DNA of 64,000 nt from JACKFE01 sp050248735. GTDB lineage: Bacteria; Nitrospirota; Nitrospiria; Nitrospirales; UBA8639. Made by a program: the position numbers and the translations under genes. Shown here piece by piece: positions 9,058 through 18,000 of the stretch (positions within the stretch are counted from its first letter, which is position 1; the number at the start of each line of letters is the position of its first letter). The stretch lies in NCBI GenBank assembly GCA_050248735.1, contig JBFWRU010000003.1:372001-436000 (forward strand), read 5' to 3'. Below the pieces are notes generated by a model. That model was not told the origin of the DNA. It searched no databases and was given only the letters and a program-made list of their open reading frames with translations.

Positions 9058-9777
9058 CTGGTTATTTAGATTGTCAAATGCCGTGAATGGATGGCTACGA
9101 AGCCACTCGCGTGACAAGGGAGAAGTGAAAAGAAAGGAGCAAGACATAAAGAGTAAGGGACAAGAAACCTTGCAAACTAAAACTCCTGACTCCTCGCTAG
9201 TCATTCCTCACTTTTCCCGGACTCCGATTATTGCCCTGACCGCCAATGCCATGCAGGGCGATCGCGAAAAGTGCTTGCAGCAGACATGGACGATTATCTC
9301 AGTAAGCCCATGCACACTGAAAAGCTAGAACGTATGTACGACAGGTGGCCTCCAAAGCAGAGTCACAGATTATCCATCCAGGTCCAGGACACGGTTCCGG
9401 CGCCTACTTCACCTTCACCCCAATCGGTCAATCTTCCGACAGTCAATGCCCACACGTTGAAAGAATTAGAAGAACTCGGGGGATGCAATTTTCTTCAATC
9501 CATGACTGAGAAATGCATAGAGGATGCCCTGCAGTGCGTCACCCTGATCGAGCAAACCGTGGACACCCACAACACAAGGCAAATACAGGAGGCAGCCCAT
9601 GGGCTCACAGGAATTGCCCGAAACATGGGAACCGGTTCGTTAGCGGAACTCACGGTCCACATCGAGACCACGGGTAAAACCGGAGATACCGTAGCTCTGA
9701 CGAACTGTGAGTCAAAACTTCAACACACCTTCAATCAAACCCGAAGGGAACTCGAATCTATTCTCAGAGAATCCTGA
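9058..9777 (+). pseudogene. Decayed 3' remnant of a hybrid histidine kinase (REC tail plus Hpt domain)
   Basis: The sequence opens inside a receiver domain: GAT TGT CAA ATG CCG matches the DCQMP of the intact kinase at 10456-13506, but is followed by a stop and frameshifts (M-P-stop-M-D-G-Y-E-A-T-R). The piece RTPIIALTANAMQGDREKCLQ is in a second frame, and MDDYLSKP continues in a third after an apparent one-base deletion near 9285. A Hpt domain follows in one open frame (9271-9777) with the phospho-acceptor His in AAHGLTGIARNMG. No kinase core lies upstream, so the 5' part is lost. An insert at 9110-9215 interrupts the REC at the same place as in the intact kinase. The Hpt part could still be translated, but a functional protein is unlikely. 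Confidence 0.82.
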
Positions 9778-9847
9778 CGTGGCGAGTTCTGGGGTAATAC
9801 GAGACTAACCGAGTCCAAGACCCATCATTCTCCATCTCACATAGACC

Positions 9848-10450
9848 ATGATCATGCCATTCATCGTTTTTTCGCAACAAAGAGTTCGAATCTACAGGAA
9901 CCATAACGCATCTTGGAGAGAGAGATTTGCCCTCATCGTTCTTGTGATCTCGGTTACCGCCCTGTCCCCTCTTAGCCAGGCAGAAGGCCCTAGTGACGAT
10001 CAAATCAAGGCTACCTATCTCTATCACTTTACGAAATTCGTCGAGTGGCCGACCTCAAGTTTTACCCTGGAGAACAGCCCGTTACAACTGTGTGTCATGG
10101 AGCCAGACACCTTTGGTCCTTTCCTGGAAACCACCTTAAAAGGAAAATCGAGCGGGACACACTCCTTGATCATCAAGCGCCATCCTTCCACGAAAGAAAT
10201 CCGTCAATGCCATATGCTGTTCCTCTCGAAACAACAGGCATCTCTCTGGTCAACCTTGCGTGCCTCATTGGCCCACACCACGGTGTTGACCGTGGGAGAG
10301 CACGGGGATTTTTTGAAAGAAGGTGGAATGATTCAATTCTACCGAGATGGTCAGAAAATCCGATTTGCCATTAACCCTCAGACGATTAAACAGACTCAAC
10401 TCCGCGTGAGCGCCAAATTATGGCGGCTTGCCAAAATCGTGAATCCGTGA
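9848..10450 (+). CDS. yfiR: YfiR-family periplasmic protein (DUF4154)
   Basis: A 200-residue protein with an N-terminal signal sequence (FALIVLVISVTALSPLSQA, cleavage probably after QA near residue 45) and the YfiR core: IKATYLYHFTKFVEWP near the start, LQLCVMEPDTFGPFLE, CHMLFLSK, TVLTVGEHGDFLKEGGMIQFY and IRFAINPQTI. YfiR proteins are periplasmic repressors of the CHASE8-HAMP-GGDEF protein YfiN. Here the partner encoded 5 bases downstream has a CHASE8-like sensor but a histidine-kinase output, so YfiR probably controls phosphorelay rather than cyclase activity. Cys residues that could make disulphides are present (LCV, QCH). The ATG at 9848 is chosen; ATG 9854 is an alternative. Confidence 0.88.
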   Translation: MIMPFIVFSQQRVRIYRNHNASWRERFALIVLVISVTALSPLSQAEGPSDDQIKATYLYHFTKFVEWPTSSFTLENSPLQLCVMEPDTFGPFLETTLKGKSSGTHSLIIKRHPSTKEIRQCHMLFLSKQQASLWSTLRASLAHTTVLTVGEHGDFLKEGGMIQFYRDGQKIRFAINPQTIKQTQLRVSAKLWRLAKIVNP

Positions 10451-10455
10451 GGCCC

Positions 10456-13400
10456 ATGTCACGTTCAACTCTGCTCAATCTCTTCCGCCGAATGTCGCTC
10501 AAAGCGAAGCTGCTGAGCTTCCTCATGGTGACATCGACCGTGAGTCTGACCATGGCTTGCTCAGCACTCGTGCTCAATGACATGTTGACCTTCCGGGAGG
10601 ACCTCGTACGGGAATTGATCACCAAGGCCAACTTGGCAGGACAAAATAGTGTCGCCGCACTGGCCTTTAATGATCGGGACGTGGCAAAGGAAAGCCTTGA
10701 GACCTTCCGCCATCAACCGGATATTGAACAGGCCATTCTCTTTACGAAAGACGGGCTGGTCTTGTCCCGGTACGGATTGGGACCGCTGATACCCCTTCCG
10801 CGCATCCCATCAACCCAAGCATTCCAAGCGCGGAGCACGTGGGACTCAATCGAAGTGTTCAATAAGGTATTCTTGGGAAAAGACTTCATGGGCACGCTGT
10901 ATGTCCGGTCCAGCTTACAGGCGTTGCACACCCGGCTCAGGGACGTACTGACCACCGCCATTCTGGTGGCCGCGTTTTCCTTACTCTTAGCCTGGATCAT
11001 TGCTTCACGGCTTCAAGCGATCATTTCAACGCCTCTGAAGGAATTAACCATTATTGCTCGCCGTATCACTCAGGACAAAGACTATTCCTTGCGCGCGCCT
11101 GTTCGCCATTCGGATGAAATAGGGGCCCTCATGGAGGGATTCAATACCATGCTGCAACATATTGAGGAACGGGATGCGGAATTGGCCCACCATCGACATC
11201 ATTTGACCAAACTGGTTACCGAACAAACAGCTCAACTCACTGAAACCAACGCCCGACTCCAGCAGGAAATCACCGAACGCACCACCGTCGCCAAGCAACT
11301 GTTAAAGACCACCACTAACTTGGAAGCCAAAAATCGTGAACTCGGAATTTCCCGGGATGAGGCTCTGCAGGCCGCCAAGGCCAAGTCGGACTTTTTAGCC
11401 ACCATGAGTCATGAAATCCGCACACCCATGAACGGCATTCTGGGCATGACGAGCCTTCTGCTCAATACCCCGCTCACGAAAGAGCAAAGCTATTTTGCGG
11501 ACACTGTCGAACAATCGGCAGAAGCGTTGTTGTCTATCTTAAACGACATACTCGATTTTTCGAAAATGGAGGCCGGGAAATTGGATCTGGAATCCATTGA
11601 GTTTAATGTGCACAGTACGCTGGAAGATACTTTGGACCTGTTAGCCGAACGGGCCTCTCACAAATCCGTGGAATTAATCGGATTGGTGTTCCCGGATGTG
11701 CCCACCCTGCTGAAAGGCGATCCTGGACGGATCCGTCAAATTCTCTTGAATCTGATTGGAAACGCCATCAAATTTACCGACCAGGGGGAAGTGAGTGTCC
11801 ACGTGCTCTGCATGGATGAATCGGAATCCCAGGTCGAGCTCCGATTTCACATCTGGGATACGGGAATCGGGATCCCACCCGAAGTCAAAAATAAATTGTT
11901 CCACTCCTTTACCCAGGCGGATAGCTCCACGACCCGAAAATATGGAGGAACAGGCTTGGGGTTGGCTATTTGCAAACAATTAGTGGAACTGATGGACGGC
12001 GAGATCGGCCTTGAAAGTCAAGAAGGTTCATGGAGTTTATTTTGGTTCTCGGTGAAATTAGCCAAGACTTCGCCTGTTTCCCAACCGGACTGGCTCCCTC
12101 GGCAGGATCTTCAAGGTTTACGGGTTCTTTGTGTGGATGATAATCCCACAAACTTGTTTTTGCTGGAATCCTATGCAAAGAGCTGGGGGATGGAAGTACA
12201 ATCAACCAGCAATCCCCACGCAAGCCTCCAGATGCTGAAAGAAGCCAGTTCCTCCGGCCATCCCTTTGATCTGGTCATCCTGGATCGAGACATGCCCGGG
12301 CTGGACGGTATCGAAATCTGCCGGCTCATCCAACAGGAGCCGGATCTGGAGTATCTGAAACTCATTCTCCTAACATCGGTGGGACATCGAGTAGAAGCCT
12401 CTGCCGCCCTCCAGGCCGGTTTTGCCGGCTATCTCACCAAACCGCTTCGTAAGCTCCAACTTCATGATGGATTGGCGACGGTAATGGGATATTCCTTGAT
12501 TGAGGAACCGGAGAAACCCCATCCGCTCGTCCCACGGAATACACTGGACAAACCACAACCACAATTCCGGGAAAAAATTCTGGTGGCAGACGATCATACT
12601 GTAAATCAACACCTGATCGTGCTCCTTCTGGATCGCCTGGGTTATAAGGCGGTGGTGGTCGCAAATGGAGAAGAAGCGATCCAGGCGGTCGCGACCGGAT
12701 TATATGTCCTGGTACTTATGGACTGCCAAATGCCGGTGATGGATGGATTGGAAGCCACAAGAAAAATTCGGGAAGCGGAACGCACAAAGAGTGAAGGAGT
12801 AGGAGTGAGGAGTAAAGAGGAAGAGACGGACTCTCCCGGCTCTCCTGACTCCTTATGCCTCCCTCCTCATTTATCAAGAACTCCCATCATTGCTCTGACA
12901 GCCAATGCCATGCCGGGTGATCGAGAAAACTGCCTGAAGGCCGGTATGGATGATTATCTCAGTAAACCGATCAAGCTGGAAGAACTGGCCTCGGTCTTGG
13001 GGCGATGGATACCGGTACGGAAATTAGACCGTTCGATACCCGAGGCATCCGATTCGGCGGTCTCTTCCTCTATGCCATCTCACCCATCGGACAGCCCGTC
13101 CTTCCCATCAGTCAGTTCAGCAAGGTCTCCTCAGGATTCCGGCTCTCAGGATACTCCGAGTCCCATTGATTCTCACAAACTCCACGAATGGCGCCAATTA
13201 GGCGGAGAGGAATTTTTAGCCCGGATCATCACGCAATTCATTCAGGATGCTACGACCTGCGTGGACCAGGTCCTGCAAGCGTGTGAACACGGGGATATGG
13301 AAAAATTGGCCATTGCCGGACATGGATTGAAAGGCATTTGTGCCAATATGGGAGTTCCCAATCTCCAAGTCCTGGCTCGGGAAGCCGAGCAAGCGGTACA

Positions 13401-13506
13401 ACAGGAGCCACCTCCGGATATTGAGGCCTTGACCCTTCGGATCTCTACTGAATGGGCACGGGTCAGTTCGCATCTGACACAGATCCATGTCAAAAACAAT
13501 TCATGA
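10456..13506 (+). CDS. Hybrid sensor histidine kinase: CHASE8-like, HAMP, HisKA, HATPase, REC, REC, Hpt
   Basis: The ATG at 10456, five bases after yfiR, gives 1016 residues; an upstream in-frame start at 10420 would overlap yfiR. There are two membrane helices (near residues 20-45 and 168-190) with a periplasmic CHASE8-like domain between them (NLAGQNSVAALAFNDRDVAK, DIEQAILFTKDG). HAMP and a coiled coil follow, then HisKA with His319 (MSHEIRTPMNGILGM), an HATPase with N-box near 433, DTGIGIP and GGTGLGLAI. REC1 has Asp610 (LDRDMPG), REC2 has Asp756 (MDCQMPVMDG), and Hpt has His956 (GHGLKGICANMG). A BarA-like full phosphorelay in one chain. REC2 carries a low-complexity insert of about 33 residues before RTPIIALTANAM. 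The cognate output is not evident; the REC/HD-GYP protein downstream is a candidate. Confidence 0.93.
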   Translation: MSRSTLLNLFRRMSLKAKLLSFLMVTSTVSLTMACSALVLNDMLTFREDLVRELITKANLAGQNSVAALAFNDRDVAKESLETFRHQPDIEQAILFTKDGLVLSRYGLGPLIPLPRIPSTQAFQARSTWDSIEVFNKVFLGKDFMGTLYVRSSLQALHTRLRDVLTTAILVAAFSLLLAWIIASRLQAIISTPLKELTIIARRITQDKDYSLRAPVRHSDEIGALMEGFNTMLQHIEERDAELAHHRHHLTKLVTEQTAQLTETNARLQQEITERTTVAKQLLKTTTNLEAKNRELGISRDEALQAAKAKSDFLATMSHEIRTPMNGILGMTSLLLNTPLTKEQSYFADTVEQSAEALLSILNDILDFSKMEAGKLDLESIEFNVHSTLEDTLDLLAERASHKSVELIGLVFPDVPTLLKGDPGRIRQILLNLIGNAIKFTDQGEVSVHVLCMDESESQVELRFHIWDTGIGIPPEVKNKLFHSFTQADSSTTRKYGGTGLGLAICKQLVELMDGEIGLESQEGSWSLFWFSVKLAKTSPVSQPDWLPRQDLQGLRVLCVDDNPTNLFLLESYAKSWGMEVQSTSNPHASLQMLKEASSSGHPFDLVILDRDMPGLDGIEICRLIQQEPDLEYLKLILLTSVGHRVEASAALQAGFAGYLTKPLRKLQLHDGLATVMGYSLIEEPEKPHPLVPRNTLDKPQPQFREKILVADDHTVNQHLIVLLLDRLGYKAVVVANGEEAIQAVATGLYVLVLMDCQMPVMDGLEATRKIREAERTKSEGVGVRSKEEETDSPGSPDSLCLPPHLSRTPIIALTANAMPGDRENCLKAGMDDYLSKPIKLEELASVLGRWIPVRKLDRSIPEASDSAVSSSMPSHPSDSPSFPSVSSARSPQDSGSQDTPSPIDSHKLHEWRQLGGEEFLARIITQFIQDATTCVDQVLQACEHGDMEKLAIAGHGLKGICANMGVPNLQVLAREAEQAVQQEPPPDIEALTLRISTEWARVSSHLTQIHVKNNS
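12781..12876 (+). repeat. Low-complexity fold-back insert within the REC2 coding sequence
   Basis: About 96 bases, in frame, separating DGLEATRKIREAE from RTPIIALTANAM, which are adjacent in ordinary receivers. The left arm is purine-rich (agtgaaggagtaggagtgag), the right arm pyrimidine-rich (tctcctgactccttatgcct), so it can partly fold back. The remnant at 9058-9777 has a comparable insert at the same place (about 9110-9215). The arms resemble the small GTGAGGAGT-type palindromic repeats found scattered in many genomes. Confidence 0.6.
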
Positions 13507-13815
13507 CGCGTCAACGCGGTACGGCTGGTCTCTATCTCCAGCGGACTGTTTTCACCTCATTTCAGCTTATAGCAGGAGTGGGGAAATGCATTTTCCCATC
13601 AACACTACCCCTGGTCGTTCCGTATGGGACAAAACCCTTCTTTAAGTTTGATGGAAATTCTCCGAAAGAAACAATTGACAGACCCCATTCCAAAGATTAC
13701 ACGGTCTCCCAGGAATGTATAAAGCAACAGAATTACGCACAGTCCGACTGGGAGGTGTGGGTCCTATCTGCGCTTCAAATACTTCAATGATTCCTCTGAC
13801 GTGAAAAGGTCACTT
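13507..13815. other. Intergenic gap, no gene seen
   Basis: 309 bases between the hybrid kinase and the REC/HD-GYP gene. An open frame spans part of it but has no motif, overlaps the kinase end and looks non-coding. It probably holds the promoter of the next gene; AAAAGG at 13804-13809 is the ribosome site that supports the ATG at 13816. Confidence 0.5.
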
Positions 13816-14919
13816 ATGGTCTCTCAACAACAATGCCAGAATGCCACCGTGCTCATCGTAGACGATCAAATGACCAATATCATGCTCTTGGAAAATATCC
13901 TGCAAAACGCCGGATATAAACACGTGCATACGACCCAGGACCCAACCCAGGTAGTCAATTTGTACAAAGAATTAAGCCCGGACTTGATATGCTTGGACAT
14001 TCGCATGCCCCAGCTCAATGGCTTTCAAGTCATGGGCCAGCTTAAAATTATTCAGAAGGGAACCTTTCTCCCCATTTTGGTCCTTACATCGGAGGAGGAC
14101 CGGGAAACGCGGCTCCGTGCCCTCGAATCAGGAGCCAAGGATTTTCTGAATAAGCCCTTCGACCGGGTAGAAGTATTGATGCGCATCCGTAATTTGCTGG
14201 AAGCCAGCCTTCTCAACAAGGCCGTTTCCCAACAAAAGGAAAGCTTGGAAGAAACCGTCAGAATCCGAACACAGGAGTTACAGGAGACCCAACTCGAAGT
14301 CGTCCACCGACTCGCCCAGGCAGCCGAATATCGGGATAATGAAACAGGAGCGCATATCGTTCGACTAAGTCACATTGCCGTGGTCTTGGGTCGCGCCTGT
14401 GGCCTGACCGAGACGGAATGCAATGTATTGTTTCATGCCACTCCCATGCATGACGTGGGAAAATTAGGAATTCCCGACCACATTCTCTTGAAGCCCGGGA
14501 AATTGGACCCTGAAGAATTCGAAATCATGAAACAACATACCGTCATTGGCGCCCAACTGCTTTCCAACAGCCACTCCCCTGTTTTGCAAATGGGAGAAGT
14601 TATTGCACTGACACACCATGAAAAATGGGACGGATCGGGTTATCCGAATCGTCTCAGCGGAGAAGACATCCCTCTTCCTGGTCGAATTTGCGCCATTGCT
14701 GATGTCTTTGATGCCCTTTCCTCGAAACGATGTTACAAGGAAGCGTGGCCGCTCGAGAAAACATTGGCCGAAATCCGTGCATCATCGGGTCAACATTTTG
14801 ACCCCCATCTGGTTGAAGTATTTAATGAAATGCTTCCGGTGATCGTGGATATTCAACGCACCCACTCCGATATGGAAACTCCCAAACTTGAATTAATCCA
14901 AGCCAACTATTTGCCCTAA
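13816..14919 (+). CDS. REC/HD-GYP response regulator, probable c-di-GMP phosphodiesterase (RpfG-like)
   Basis: The ATG at 13816 is preceded by AAAAGG at 6-base spacing and gives 367 residues; a GTG at 13801 is possible. An N-terminal receiver (VLIVDDQMTNIMLLE, LICLDIRMPQLNG, Lys in LNKPF) and a coiled coil precede an HD-GYP domain: HLAQAAEYRD-like entry, H212-D213 in MHDVGKLGIPD, HHEKWDGSGYP with Tyr276, and the final IADVFDALSS. All metal and GYP residues visible are standard, so active cleavage of c-di-GMP is expected. The neighbouring YfiR/CHASE8 kinase and multi-PAS kinase are candidate phosphodonors. This ties the block to c-di-GMP and so perhaps to the MSHA-type operon upstream. Confidence 0.92.
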   Translation: MVSQQQCQNATVLIVDDQMTNIMLLENILQNAGYKHVHTTQDPTQVVNLYKELSPDLICLDIRMPQLNGFQVMGQLKIIQKGTFLPILVLTSEEDRETRLRALESGAKDFLNKPFDRVEVLMRIRNLLEASLLNKAVSQQKESLEETVRIRTQELQETQLEVVHRLAQAAEYRDNETGAHIVRLSHIAVVLGRACGLTETECNVLFHATPMHDVGKLGIPDHILLKPGKLDPEEFEIMKQHTVIGAQLLSNSHSPVLQMGEVIALTHHEKWDGSGYPNRLSGEDIPLPGRICAIADVFDALSSKRCYKEAWPLEKTLAEIRASSGQHFDPHLVEVFNEMLPVIVDIQRTHSDMETPKLELIQANYLP

Positions 14920-15078
14920 TCTTCTCTCCTTCCGGCTTTCTCTTTTCCGGTTGTTCCATGCCTAAAAGGGACTTCCTCTCTTGGTTCGCCCCTGCCAGTG
15001 CGCTACACTATTCTCCGGCACAACGGGTGTTCCCGCCATACACGCCAATCTTCTCATCCGATAGACAGGTAGGGAACT

Positions 15079-18000
15079 ATGACTGGCACCACACAGCCTC
15101 TTCCCGCACAAAAGTTTTGTTTCATCCTTGGATTGCTGATAGCCGGCATATTCCTGATTGATCTACTCACTCCCCTAGGCAGCGCCGACGGCGTGCTGTA
15201 TATCGCGGCCGTCCTGTTCAGTCTCCGCCAACGCAATTCCCGTCTGCTGTTCGGAGTGGCCCTTGGTTGCTCGACATTAGCCCTCGCTGGCTATGGGCTT
15301 TCCCCGGAGAGTGGTGAATGGTGGATGATCATCTGGAATCGCGGGCTGGCTTTGGTTGCCATTTGGACGACCGCCACCATGGGGAACACCTATTTTCACC
15401 AGGTCAAAACCATTGGACCGCGAGGGGCCACCTTCCAGGATTTCATGAATACCATGCCCTGCACCTGTTTTACTTTTGACCGACAAGGCATCATTTTATC
15501 CTGGAATCTCGCCGCCGAACGTATCTATGGCTTTTCACATCAAGAAGCCATTGGAGCCTACAGTTGGGATCAAATCGTCACACCGGAAACTCGGGAGGCG
15601 ACACAGCAGGCCATTGAAGCCGTCTTCAATGGCCAGACCCTCTACAATCGGGTTTGGCAGGATCGGAATATGAAGGGCGAACAGGGATGGCGCTTAGGAA
15701 ACCTTTTCCCTATTTTTGACGAACAGGGTCAAATCCTCTACGGCGCGAATGTGGACGTGCCGACCCCAAAAGCCGCAGAAGGGTGCCTTGTGACACACCA
15801 TAATTTGCTTCAAGAACTCACAGGAGCTATGGCCGATTCCATGGTTGCCAAGGATCAACAAGGCAACACGATCGGACTTGTGGGAGTCTCACGCGATGCC
15901 ACGGATTTTAAAAACTCTCGGCGGGAATTGATCCTTTCCGAACTGGTTTTTAATGCCTCTCCGGACCATATCTCTGTCGTCGGCAGAGATTATCGTTACC
16001 GTCGTGTCAATCCAACCTATGAACGGGTTCACGGAAAAACCAAGGAGGAACTGGTGGGCCTGTCGGTCGCCGATTTATTGGGAAAGGAAGTTTTCACACA
16101 TCAGGTACAGCCCCTCATCGATCGATGTTTTCAGGGTGAGGAGGTCCATTATGAGTCTTGGTTTACTTTTCAGGACGGAGCATCAAGATACATGGCGGTT
16201 TCGTACATCCCCTTGCTTATTCCTGACAAAGACAGCGAAGAAATCGTCGTCATCGCCCGGGATTGGACCGAACGGAAGACCGCCGAGGAAGCCGTGAAGG
16301 CCAGTGAGCAGCGGCTCCGGACCACTCTCGACGCTATGACCAATTTCGTCGGCATCGGTACCGTTGACGGAATCATTCTGGAATGCAATCAGGCCCCGCT
16401 TACCCTTGCCGGTCTTCAGCGGGAGGACGTCATTGGGAAACGCTTTATCGACACCTATTGGCTGAGCTATTCGCCCGACGTTCAGGAACAAATTCGGACG
16501 ATCCTCCACAGGGTAGCGCAAGGAGAAATCGTTCGTGAAGATGTCCGGGCTCGAATGGGAGAAAACCAATATGTGACAGTCGACGCCTGCTATGTTCCCG
16601 TGAAGGATTCGAAGGGAAACGTGGTCCAAATTGTCCATTCCGGCATCGATGTCACCGCGCGCCGGAACGTCGAGCAGGCCCTCCGAGAGAGTAAACAGAG
16701 ACTCCAGGCGATTTTGGATCATAGCCCGAACCTGATTTTCATGAAGGACCTGGCAGGTCGGTATCTCCTTGTGAATAAACAATTTGAACAGGTGTTTCAT
16801 CTTACTCAAAAATCGGTTTTGGGCTTTGATGATTTCCACCTGTTTCCACCCACACAAGCCGCTCAATTTCATACCCACGACCGAATGGTCTTCCAAACCG
16901 AGGAAACCCTTCAATTTGAAGAAAAAGCCCTTCACGATGATGGCGTCCATACCAGTTTGGTGCAAAAATTCCCGTTACAGGACGAAACCGGATCCACCTA
17001 TGCGATTGGGGGCATCGCCACCGACATTACGGACCGCAAACGAGCGGAAGAGTGCCTTCGGAACAGCGAAGAACGATTTCGAAAATATTTTGAATCGGGA
17101 TTAGTTGGCATGGCGATTACCACTGTGAACAAAACACTTCTGGAGGTCAATGACCGAATGTGCGCCATCCTGGGCTATTCCCGGGAGGAATTGCTCGGGA
17201 AAGACTGGAGCAATCTGACCCATCCGGATGATCTTGCCGAGTACCGGACTTTCTTTAACCAACTTATTGAAGGAGACCTGGATTCCTTCGTCATAGAAAA
17301 ACGATATCTGCGCAAGGATCGGTCAACCATTCATGCCAATCTTTATATGAATGCGGTAAAGAACAAAACCGGATCCGTTGAATATATCACCACCATGGTA
17401 CAGGACCTCACAGTGCAAAAAGAGGCCCAACTAGCCATCCGGGCTGCGGAGCAATTGTCCCTGGCCACCATGAACGCCCTTTCGGCATATATTTGTGTCT
17501 TGAATGACCATGGAACCATTATCATGGTCAATGACGGATGGAAGCAATTCGTCAAGGATAATGCCTGCAACCCTGACAGGGTGGGAGTCGGGGACAATTA
17601 CTTCTCTTTTTTCTCACATATTACTAAAGAGTCTATATCGGACACAGCCCAGACGGTCCCTCACATCCTGGAAGTGTTGGAAGGCAAAAAGAAGGAATTT
17701 TCCTTTGAGTTCCCCTCCTGTCATTCACCAACCACCCAACGTTGGTTTGCCTGTCGAGTGACGCGATTTCTGGGCCCTGGCTCTCTGCGAGTCGTAGTCG
17801 CCCACCAAGACATCACAGAACGCAGACACATGGAAAATGCGCTTCGAAGCAGTGAGTCCACTCTCAAAACTTTTTTTGATAGCGCACCCATGATGATGGG
17901 AGTTGTGGAAATTTCCTCCCATGATGTCCGTCATCTTTCCGATAATAAAGCGACGGCTCGGTTTTATGGTCAAGTCGAGGGAGGAGTCACCGGAAAATGG

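Noticed and set aside
13452..13790. A 112-codon frame after the hybrid kinase
   Set aside because: Overlaps the kinase end in another frame and shows no domain; likely chance.
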